A stretch of 25,047 nt of DNA from an uncultured Bacilli bacterium (GTDB lineage: Bacteria; Bacillota_I; Bacilli_A; RF39; UBA660), in assembly GCA_910587775.1 (NCBI GenBank), contig CAJUNF010000022.1, positions 1 to 25,047 on the forward strand, read 5' to 3'. The number at the start of each line of letters is the position of its first letter. Positions within the stretch are counted from its first letter, which is position 1. Positions 8,756-14,810 of this stretch are shown here, in pieces. The notes under the pieces are model-generated. The model was not told where the DNA came from. It did no database searches and saw nothing but the letters and a program-made list of their open reading frames with translations. The translations under genes and the position numbers were made by a program.

Positions 8756-9468
8756 AAACTCCTCCAAAGTAAAGCATCAAGATATTTTTCTAAATATTTA
8801 TCACGGTCTTTTTTATGATATTGCATAATAAATCTAGGATGTTCTAATGAAATAATCTTATCAAAAAAATGATATTGTTCGTTAATTTTAGTTAAAAATT
8901 TAAAATTCTCACCACTACCAATACAATAGCATACAGATGTATCAATCCCAAATGAAATTTGTTTTTTTAAAGACTCAAGGATAAAGTCGTATAAAAGATT
9001 TTCCAATTTTTTATTTTCATAATAATTAACATTCACTTCATTTCCTTTAGAATTTAAATTGACTATTCCTAAAGGACAAGCAAAATTTAGATAAAAATCT
9101 TGATAAAATTTTTCACAACCACCATATGATTCCATAACATCATATAAAAAATCAGAAGATGGTTTATTAATATAAAAATCATCTATCACAATTCCAGTTT
9201 CTTGATATAAGTGACTTGCGTCCTCAAACGGAATACCAGTGACTGCAGTACCTCTTCTTGCTGGAGAACTACCTAAAATAAGATACCTTTTCTTAGAATC
9301 ATTATAATACTTTTTATAGAAAGACTTTGTAATTTCTTTAATTTTTTCCTGACTCTTACTTTGATATGGATTTCGAATAGTATAGTTATCAAATAATTTT
9401 AATGACACATTAGAAAGCCAATCATTAAATTCTAATATATTATCTACAAATCGTTTTTGCTTCATCAT
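8752..9468 (-). CDS. SMUG2-like uracil-DNA glycosylase family protein (DUF4918 type)
   Basis: A 238-residue cytosolic protein. The segment RYLILGSSPARRGTAVTGIPFEDASHL matches the active-site region of the SMUG2/DUF4918 branch of the uracil-DNA glycosylase superfamily, where the usual form is GINPGR...TGIPF. The C-terminal segment LEHPRFIMQYHKK matches the family's second motif, which carries the HP that contacts DNA. Members remove uracil or related bases from DNA to start base excision repair. Here the first motif reads GSSPAR instead of GINPGR, so activity may be altered. The start at 9468 has AAGGA about 9 nt upstream; a second ATG lies at 9465. Its start lies close to the stop of the MazG-like gene (9480) and its own TGA overlaps the next ATG. 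Both neighbours suggest one operon with a nucleotide- or DNA-hygiene theme. Confidence 0.75.
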   Translation of the reverse strand: MMKQKRFVDNILEFNDWLSNVSLKLFDNYTIRNPYQSKSQEKIKEITKSFYKKYYNDSKKRYLILGSSPARRGTAVTGIPFEDASHLYQETGIVIDDFYINKPSSDFLYDVMESYGGCEKFYQDFYLNFACPLGIVNLNSKGNEVNVNYYENKKLENLLYDFILESLKKQISFGIDTSVCYCIGSGENFKFLTKINEQYHFFDKIISLEHPRFIMQYHKKDRDKYLEKYLDALLWRSL

Positions 9469-9479
9469 ATAATATTTCC

Positions 9480-9827
9480 TTAATTCCAATCTCTATCTAA
9501 ATTAATCTTTTCTTTACTTTGAAATGCTTCCAAAAGATCTATATGATAAAAATCACACATTGCGAGTAAATAAATGAATATATCTGCTATTTCATATTTT
9601 AAACAAGAATCATATTCTTTTTTTACATCCATTTCCATATTTTGTTCTGTTTTTCTAATTTCTTTTGCTAATTCTCCAACTTCTTCCGTCAAATAGCAAA
9701 ATAATTCTAAAGGCGTATTATGAAATCCATTAGCTTCCATCATTTTCGTAATATATTCTTGAATTTCTTTTAAAGTACTATTTTCATTTATTTTATTAAA
9801 CTCATGAATCAACTTATCTTTTTTCAT
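9480..9827 (-). CDS. MazG-like nucleotide pyrophosphohydrolase
   Basis: A 115-residue all-helical protein. The motif EEVGELAKEI gives Glu48, Glu49 and Glu52, and KYEIADIFIYLL gives Glu79 and Asp82: the EExxE...ExxD metal-binding set of the all-alpha NTP pyrophosphatase superfamily. Such enzymes split nucleoside triphosphates to the monophosphate and pyrophosphate and often clear damaged or non-canonical nucleotides. It is a single-domain form, less than half the length of classic two-domain MazG. The ATG at 9827 follows GAGGGAG by about 8 nt. It lies in a tight run between a GNAT gene and a uracil-DNA-glycosylase-like gene, which fits a role in nucleotide pool quality, but the substrate is not known. 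Confidence 0.85.
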   Translation of the reverse strand: MKKDKLIHEFNKINENSTLKEIQEYITKMMEANGFHNTPLELFCYLTEEVGELAKEIRKTEQNMEMDVKKEYDSCLKYEIADIFIYLLAMCDFYHIDLLEAFQSKEKINLDRDWN

Positions 9828-9846
9828 ATTATCTTCTCCCTCTTTA

Positions 9847-10283
9847 TCATTTGTTAATCATTTTATAAAATGTAATTAAATCAGAAGATTTAAATCCAAG
9901 TTTTTTCATTGAATTTAGCATTACTCTATTTTCATTACCAACAAGATCTGTAATAAATTTACAACTATCTTCTCTTAATTCTAATTCAGTTAGTAACATT
10001 TTAAATACACCTTTATTTCGATATTCCTTTTTTACATAAACTTGTGATAAATAAATACCTTTTCCACAATTTGCCCAATAAATATAAGAGTACAAAACAA
10101 ACCAATAGCAAAACTATCCTCTTCTGCAATTATGACTTTACAAATTTTATCTTCAAATAAATCTTTATCTATATTATGCTCAAATGTACTATCAAAAAGA
10201 CCAGACAGTAAATTTATTTCTTTATTAGCATTTAATATAAACTCTTTATCTTTTCTCTCTACTTCTCTAAAATGAATACCCAT
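9847..10283 (-). pseudogene. GNAT-family N-acetyltransferase, broken by a frameshift
   Basis: Two overlapping reading frames together make one GNAT protein of about 145 residues. The first part runs from MGIHFREVERKDKEF to AIGLF. The second continues with YSYIYWANCGKGIYLSQVYV and the acetyl-CoA-binding motif KKEYRNKGVFKMLL (R-x-x-G-x), ending NSMKKLGFKSSDLITFYKM. The break falls at a run of four A on the plus strand (10094-10097); one more base there restores a continuous protein (GLFLYSYIYW). The start at 10283 follows GGAGGG closely. Homopolymer position suggests either a recent loss of function or a sequencing error. The acceptor substrate is unknown. It lies 19 nt upstream of the MazG-like gene, probably in the same operon. 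Confidence 0.8.
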
Positions 10284-10302
10284 TTTACCCTCCATATAAA
10301 TT

Positions 10303-10947
10303 TTAATTCTTACTTAAACTTGAGTTCTCTTGAATTGGTATTAATCTTGTTCTAATAGTATTAATAAAAGCGCATTTATGCTCTATTTCAAATTCTTCTT
10401 TATCAGTTACCAACTCATATTTTATAAATAAATTAGGTATAAATTCGTACTTGTCACTTGCAAAATTTCCATATAATGTATCGCTTTCTGTATAACTTCC
10501 TCTTAACATATTATATAAAAGAGGCCACCTATCGCAAGAACCAATATCCGTTTCTTTTGTAATATCATCTTCTGGTTTTAAAATAGATGTTTCATTCATA
10601 TCAATAACAGAAAACGTTATACCTAATTTAATATAATAATCTTTTAAAATAGAATCTTTAAAATATTGATTTAATGAAACCTCTACACATTTATTCACAT
10701 CTGTATTTTTATTAATGACCATTAACCTAACAGGTATTTTATTTTTATAAAACACTATGGCCTGATGTTTATTACTAATATGTATATCACTTTGACTAAC
10801 AGTAATAATACAATTACAATTTTTAACAATCTTATATTCATCAAACGGAATTTTTGTACAATCAAATCCATCTACAAATGCACCATTAAAACATTCATAA
10901 TGATTACAGTATTGCTCCGTCCACAAATCAATTGACTTTATTTTCAT
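10303..10947 (-). CDS. Hypothetical cytosolic protein, no recognised family
   Basis: A 214-residue protein I do not recognise. It has no signal peptide or membrane helix, is fairly rich in cysteine (several in the first 50 residues, e.g. EQYCNHYECF and KNCNCII), and looks like a mixed alpha/beta fold with strands such as HQAIVFYKNKIPVRLMVI. The second half is acidic and includes GSCDRWPLLYNMLRGSY. The ATG at 10947 has GAGGA about 8 nt upstream and lies one base after the stop codon of the phosphatase-like gene, so the two are very likely co-transcribed and coupled. The GNAT gene follows 19 nt later. No function is proposed. Confidence 0.75.
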   Translation of the reverse strand: MKIKSIDLWTEQYCNHYECFNGAFVDGFDCTKIPFDEYKIVKNCNCIITVSQSDIHISNKHQAIVFYKNKIPVRLMVINKNTDVNKCVEVSLNQYFKDSILKDYYIKLGITFSVIDMNETSILKPEDDITKETDIGSCDRWPLLYNMLRGSYTESDTLYGNFASDKYEFIPNLFIKYELVTDKEEFEIEHKCAFINTIRTRLIPIQENSSLSKN

Positions 10948-10948
10948 A

Positions 10949-11740
10949 CTACTTTTCCTCTAAATGCTTTTTTATAGTATTTATAACTTCATTGTGAACT
11001 CTTCCATTACTGATAACAGCACCTTTTATACTTCTATCATATCTTTGTTCTTCACCAAACAAATTTGTCACTTTTCCACCAGCTTCTTCAACAATTACCT
11101 TAACTGCCGCAATATCACAATTCTTATGAGTTGTTCCAGGGAAAATAGCTAAAATAAACTCTCCACTCGCAACACAGCTACAAGCTCTAATAATACTTCC
11201 AAGTCCAACAAAATAAGTTTGTATTCCTAATTCTTGCAATACAGGAAATATATTATATTCTGCATTAGGCCACATATCATAATGAGATACACTTTTCATA
11301 TCACTTAAATCATAATCATTTACCAATATCTTCTCATCATTTTGATAAGCACCTTGTCCTTTAATCGCAGAATATAATTGATTAGTAAACGGATCATAAA
11401 TAACTCCAATAGTTGATTCACCATCTATTACTAACGCTAAAGAAAAAACTGCTACTGGAATACTCCTTGCATACATTGCAGTTCCATCTACTGGATCACA
11501 TACCCATACATATTTACTTGATCCAAATTGTTCTTCTTCTCCATCAACAGAGTGAGTTGGAAACTTCTCTTTTACTCTTTTTATTAAATAAGAATTAATT
11601 TCTTGATCTGCCAAAGTAACAATTGTTTTATCTCCTTTATAAGAAGAAATATCTTTTCGTATAAAATATTTTTTCATTATCTTTCCAGCTTCATTTGCTA
11701 TTTCTTTAGCAAATTGCAAATAGTTTTCATATTCATTCAT
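10949..11740 (-). CDS. Inositol-monophosphatase-family sugar/nucleotide phosphatase
   Basis: A 263-residue protein with the full signature of the lithium-sensitive, Mg2+-dependent phosphatase family: GEE at 67-69, DPVDGT at 82-87, and NCDIAAVKVIVEEAGG starting at 207, with Asp209 as the third metal ligand site. Members hydrolyse inositol phosphates, histidinol phosphate, fructose-1,6-bisphosphate or 3'-phosphoadenosine-5'-phosphate; the substrate cannot be chosen from the motifs. Length is normal for the family (about 260). It is the first gene of a run ending at 8183, and a TATAAT box lies 42 nt upstream with repeated sequence between box and start. No strong Shine-Dalgarno is visible before the ATG at 11740, which is unusual for this window. 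The clustering with MazG-like and glycosylase-like genes makes a nucleotide-derived substrate conceivable. Confidence 0.9.
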   Translation of the reverse strand: MNEYENYLQFAKEIANEAGKIMKKYFIRKDISSYKGDKTIVTLADQEINSYLIKRVKEKFPTHSVDGEEEQFGSSKYVWVCDPVDGTAMYARSIPVAVFSLALVIDGESTIGVIYDPFTNQLYSAIKGQGAYQNDEKILVNDYDLSDMKSVSHYDMWPNAEYNIFPVLQELGIQTYFVGLGSIIRACSCVASGEFILAIFPGTTHKNCDIAAVKVIVEEAGGKVTNLFGEEQRYDRSIKGAVISNGRVHNEVINTIKKHLEEK

Positions 11741-11787
11741 TTTATTAACACACTTTCTTAAATTTAAGTTTTATTAACACTATTATA
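11740..11787 (-). promoter_or_regulatory. TATAAT box with operator-like repeats before the phosphatase gene
   Basis: TATAAT lies at 11787-11782; the matching -35 is poor. Between it and the ATG lie two identical 12-bp direct repeats (plus strand ttttattaacac at 11740-11751 and 11769-11780) on either side of a perfect 12-bp palindrome, cttaaatttaag (11757-11768). This layout could be a repressor site, but AT-rich DNA gives such patterns by chance. Confidence 0.4.
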
Positions 11788-11861
11788 ACTTTTTATAAAT
11801 ACTATTTACAGAAAAATATAAAACTTATATTATTTTTTTAATTTGAAAACACTTTTATAAT

Positions 11862-11890
11862 TCAAAAAAAAGAACCAAATGGTTCTCTAT
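11862..11890 (-). terminator. Intrinsic terminator after the dimeric-barrel gene
   Basis: Minus strand AGAACC-ATTT-GGTTCT (11886-11871) followed by a run of T. It separates the gene at 12005 from the operon starting at 11740. The region 11891-12004 shows nothing else I can support. Confidence 0.75.
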
Positions 11891-12004
11891 ATTATTATGA
11901 TGAATTTGTTATTTCTTCTCTAATCCAACTACTGATAAAAATAGTTGATTATTTGATAAATCTTTTTTGTTCAATATTCATAAGCAACACTTATATTTGT
12001 AAAT

Positions 12005-12304
12005 TTAATATTTTTTAACCAATTTAGAAATTAAAGCTTTACAAGTATTCATTTGTATACACGCATAAAAATCATTCGTTATTTCTTTACCTTTTCCAAT
12101 TGTTGTTGCATGATTGGCATCTTTTTCTGTCTCCCAAAGAACAAAGTCTGTCCATATATCTCCTTGCAAATAATGCTCCCAAGATATAAATCCATTAGCT
12201 TTTGAAATGATTTCATCATGTAATCTTTGAGTTAATGCTACAAAGTGCTCCTCACTTACACCTTTTTTTAATTTATATGAAAATATCCATGCTGTTTTAT
12301 TCAT
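12005..12304 (-). CDS. Small dimeric alpha/beta-barrel-type protein
   Basis: A 99-residue cytosolic protein. The order of elements (strand AWIFSYKLK, helix SEEHFVALTQRLHDEI, strand ISWEHYLQGDIWTDFVLWET, helix DANHATTIGKGKEI, then a C-terminal strand and helix) and the length fit the dimeric alpha/beta-barrel superfamily, which includes antibiotic-biosynthesis-monooxygenase-like and EthD-like proteins. I cannot identify catalytic residues, and members range from haem degradation to no known enzyme activity. The start is firm: AAGGAGG lies 6 nt before the ATG at 12304. It is followed by a terminator at 11862-11890 and probably forms its own transcription unit. Confidence 0.65.
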   Translation of the reverse strand: MNKTAWIFSYKLKKGVSEEHFVALTQRLHDEIISKANGFISWEHYLQGDIWTDFVLWETEKDANHATTIGKGKEITNDFYACIQMNTCKALISKLVKKY

Positions 12305-12364
12305 AAACGACCTCCTTGATCATTATTACATAATATTTTATTAACTAAATTTATTAAAATTCAT

Positions 12365-12370
12365 ATTATC
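12365..12370 (-). promoter_or_regulatory. Possible extended -10 box for the dimeric-barrel gene
   Basis: TGT-GATAAT (GATAAT at 12370-12365) resembles an extended -10 element 60 nt upstream of the ATG at 12304. No convincing -35 is present, so support is weak. Confidence 0.3.
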
Positions 12371-12394
12371 ACAATAATCCTTTCTGATTTATAA

Positions 12395-13122
12395 TCAATT
12401 AAACTTAAAGTAATCTTGTATAGTTTCTTTTAATTTATTTTTATTATTTATATATTGCTCTTTTCTATGTCCATTGGCTCCAGAAGGATGTGGAAAACCG
12501 AATAAACACTGCTTTTCACAAATCACATTTTCATTAATCATAATTCTTAATACATCCTCTACTGCTTTACCTAGAGGTATAATCAAGGGTTTATTTTCTA
12601 ACTGATTTAATTCTTCATAAAAATGTTCTTTAACATATTTCATAAGAAATGGAGTATCTACAGTCCAGTATAATTTTTGCCGTTAATAAAAACTGGATAA
12701 GGTATTAGGGAAGTAGTATGTAACAATTCACAATCATGATGAAATAATTGCTTTACTGATTCCAATTTTAAATATTTTGAAATAAGAAGTTCTTCTAACA
12801 TAAGAATTAAATTACTTCTCATACTTCCTGCAAACCTTGCTGCTACTTTGCAATTTTTCAAAATACTATCTATTTCTAAATTATTATCTAAATCACATTT
12901 TACACTTCTAAAAGCTATTTCTGTTTGAGTCCACCCTGGACAAATGCCGACTATTAATATTTTGGCTTTTTTATTTAAATATTCATTATGAGGAGCATAA
13001 TAAACATTTAATTTGTTTTCATTTTCTAAAAAAAAATTATAATTTAAAATATCTTCCTTATTTAATTTGCCATTAGGTAAATTATTTATTTTATCTATGT
13101 ATTGATGTATAAATGACTTCAC
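12395..13122 (-). pseudogene. Uracil-DNA-glycosylase-superfamily protein, broken by a frameshift
   Basis: Two frames join into one protein of about 242 residues. The N-terminal part holds KILIVGICPGWTQTEIAF, the GxxPG active-site motif of the uracil-DNA glycosylase fold. The C-terminal part holds IIPLGKAVEDVLRIM and GFPHPSGANGHR, the second motif with the HPSGA loop. The first frame ends in NYTGL-stop at 12658. One extra base near 12662 would continue it as GLVDTPFLMKYVKEHF into the second frame, so a one-base deletion is the simplest explanation. The start is GTG at 13122, with GAGGAG about 10 nt upstream. The protein belongs to a different branch from the SMUG2-like gene at 8752, so the window holds two glycosylase-fold genes. 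It may be a real pseudogene or a sequence error; the motifs on both sides are intact. Confidence 0.75.
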
Positions 13123-13175
13123 TAAATCTACTACTCCTCTTACTATAAAATTATTAAGAAATTATATCTTGTAAG

Positions 13176-13520
13176 CTATTTAACTATTTTATATTGTTCT
13201 TTACTCCAAGCGGGAGTACAAGACATAGAAACAACACAATATGTTGAATCCCAATAATATTTTTCCTTGGCATCTATTAAAATAGAATCACCTTTTTCAA
13301 ACTCAATACAATCATTTTCAAAATACAATGTTCCATTCCCATCAAGTACATAAATTAATTCTTTACTAATAGTATTTAAAGCAAACCCACTTTCTGGATA
13401 TCTTCCAGTTATTGTTGCAATTCCCAAATCAATATCTTTATCATCAAAAGAATACTCAATCGTTTTACACTTGTCACTATTATTTCCTTTTATAGCTTTT
13501 CTATTTTTTATAACTTTCAT
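13176..13520 (-). CDS. Small cupin-domain protein
   Basis: A 114-residue single-domain protein. Residues about 35-95 show the cupin barrel pattern: ATITGRYPESGFALNTISKELIYVLDGNGTL followed by FEKGDSILIDAKEKYYW. The usual metal-binding histidines of cupin motif 1 are replaced here (N49 and other non-His residues), so it may bind a sugar or small molecule without metal, or use other ligands. The ATG at 13520 follows GGAGG by about 7 nt. It lies between the broken lipoprotein and the broken glycosylase-like gene, with no terminator seen on either side, so transcription may come from the lipoprotein promoter. Its role is unknown. Confidence 0.75.
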   Translation of the reverse strand: MKVIKNRKAIKGNNSDKCKTIEYSFDDKDIDLGIATITGRYPESGFALNTISKELIYVLDGNGTLYFENDCIEFEKGDSILIDAKEKYYWDSTYCVVSMSCTPAWSKEQYKIVK

Positions 13521-13541
13521 TATTTTCCTCCTATATTTACA

Positions 13542-13556
13542 AAATTTGTTACATAA
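13542..13556. repeat. 15-bp direct repeat, left copy
   Basis: The plus-strand sequence aaatttgttacataa here recurs exactly at 14550-14564. The two copies bracket the broken lipoprotein gene. In DNA this AT-rich the match could be chance. Confidence 0.4.
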
Positions 13557-13594
13557 AAATCTAAAAAGTAATTTGTCCCTAAAATTGTACTTTG

Positions 13595-14449
13595 TTAGTT
13601 TTTACAATCTCCCTCTGTATATTCCATAGAGTAATCCCCAATAAGTATATTTCTATCATTTTTAGTAGTATTACATACTGTCATTGTAATATCTTTGTCT
13701 TTTGATTTGTAAATCTTTGTTCCACCATCTTTTAAAGTATCTTTTAATTCTAATTTGTCAGTAATATGTTTTATACCATCATCAAATGTTTGAAATGCAG
13801 TTGATAAATAAGTTTTTAAAGTAATATCTTTGTCTTGTTCTTTAATATAAAATTCTCCAAGATTACCTGCTAAATAAATTGTACGATTATCAATAGTATA
13901 ATAGTCATTAAATCTAATATCATTATGTGCCTGTGGTTTAGTTATGTAAAAATCAAAATTATTATTATTATTTGTATCATTTTGGTTTTTGCCAATAGTA
14001 AATTCAACTGCTATATTAAAAGATTCATATTTTCCTTTTTCATATTCATAGTCTATACTCTTTATAATTCTATAAGTTCCTTCTGCAAGTTTCCCATAAC
14101 CATGTTCCCAGTCAAGTTCAATCTCTTTTGTTTCTTTTGCTTTAAGACCAAAAGCTGGTAATGTAAAATCTAATTGAACGTTTATTGTATGCCATTCTCC
14201 ATCTTTTTTTATTTCTATTTTGTATGGATTTCCATAATGAAAATCTTTATCACTATTATTAGTTAAAATTAAAGTAGCACCAGTATTTTTTTATGTTCCA
14301 TCTTTAATAGATAATAAAACATCATTATTTTGCGAAATGTTAATATTAGATTTATTTCCTATATCAAATTCATTTTTTGAATTTCCACAACCAGCAACTC
14401 CCAAAACCATAACTCCACATATTAAAATTGATAATAGTGTTTTTTTCAT
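13595..14449 (-). pseudogene. Lipoprotein with Ig-like (Big_14-type) domain, interrupted by an in-frame stop
   Basis: Reading from the ATG at 14449 gives a lipoprotein signal peptide (MKKTLLSILICGVMVLGVAGC, lipobox VAGC, lipidated Cys21). Codon 53 (14293-14291) is TAA. The frame continues afterwards without shift for 231 codons: first an Ig-like domain (ATLILTNNSDKDFHYG ... DGEWHTINV ... ELDWEHGYGKLAEGTYRI), then an Asn-rich linker and a second domain ending IGDYSMEYTEGDCKN and TAA at 13595. The codon was probably Tyr or Lys, lost by one substitution. GGAGGAGTGATT precedes the start and an extended -10 lies 54 nt upstream. The Ig-like part resembles the protein at 8183-8755, which makes the two likely paralogues. 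As it stands, only a 52-residue signal fragment would be made. Confidence 0.85.
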
Positions 14450-14502
14450 AATCACTCCTCCATTTCAAAAATCTATTATTAGAATAACACGTTGATATAT
14501 AC

Positions 14503-14508
14503 ATTGTA
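14503..14508 (-). promoter_or_regulatory. Extended -10 box for the lipoprotein gene
   Basis: TGC-TACAAT (TACAAT at 14508-14503) is a good extended -10 element 54 nt before the ATG at 14449; the -35 is weak. Confidence 0.45.
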
Positions 14509-14549
14509 GCATTAAAAAAGCAATATTGAAATTGATTCTAAAAAAGCCT

Positions 14550-14564
14550 AAATTTGTTACATAA
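14550..14564. repeat. 15-bp direct repeat, right copy
   Basis: Exact second copy of aaatttgttacataa (first copy 13542-13556). A further partial copy, gttacataa, follows at 14568-14576, so the stretch holds two gttacataa units 12 nt apart. Confidence 0.4.
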
Positions 14565-14626
14565 CTGTTACATAAAGACATATTTTAAAAATATAAAATG
14601 TTATAAAACCTTATAAATAAATGGAT

Positions 14627-14733
14627 AAAAAAAAGTGTCCAGCATTTCTGCTGGACTTCAGGGGGTTTTGGTTGATTCATTCTCACACTATAATCGTAAG
14701 AATGAACTCGAGCATGATGTTCTTATCATGCTA
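14627..14733 (-). ncRNA. Candidate small RNA 1 (between recG and the lipoprotein gene)
   Basis: The 342-nt gap 14460-14801 has no gene but holds this transcription unit of about 107 nt. From the predicted start near 14733 it folds into hairpin A (AGCATGAT with ATCATGCT, 14732-14711, 6-nt loop) and hairpin B (11 bp with one G-U, 14706-14696 with 14686-14676). An unpaired linker, TCAACCAAAACCCCCTGAA, follows. A terminator hairpin GTCCAGCA-GAAA-TGCTGGAC (14656-14637) is trailed by eight T. There is no ribosome-binding site or coding frame. The linker is C-rich like known Shine-Dalgarno-blocking small RNAs of Gram-positive bacteria, though no named family is recognised. Its CCCCCTGAAG (14665-14656) is the exact complement of the terminator loop of small RNA 2 at 16868-16859. 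Confidence 0.75.
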
Positions 14734-14738
14734 CATTA

Positions 14739-14767
14739 ATGATATAATGAAGTTCAATTTTTGTCAA
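14739..14767 (-). promoter_or_regulatory. Near-consensus promoter of small RNA 1
   Basis: TTGACA (14767-14762), a 17-nt spacer and TATCAT (14744-14739, 5/6). The predicted transcription start falls just at the base of hairpin A. Confidence 0.8.
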
Positions 14768-14782
14768 TTAGATATTTTTATT

Positions 14783-14810
14783 TTTAAATAAAAAAAACAA
14801 ACTAATTTGT
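14783..14810 (-). terminator. Weak terminator-like hairpin at the end of recG
   Basis: ACAAA-TTAG-TTTGT (14810-14797), overlapping the recG stop codon, is followed by a run of T. The 5-bp A/T-rich stem is weak, so some readthrough into small RNA 1 is likely. Confidence 0.4.

Noticed and set aside
13925..14161. Plus-strand frame of 78 codons
   Set aside because: It lies antisense to the lipoprotein gene, whose frame is supported by signal peptide, lipobox and Ig-like domain on both sides of the stop.
14291..14293. TAA read as a sense codon
   Set aside because: TAA ends many normal genes here (e.g. the surface protein and the MazG-like gene), so recoding is unlikely; a substitution or error is simpler.
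14668..14727. Short peptide frame (about 13 codons) in small RNA 1
   Set aside because: It has no ribosome binding site and its codons fall within hairpins A and B.
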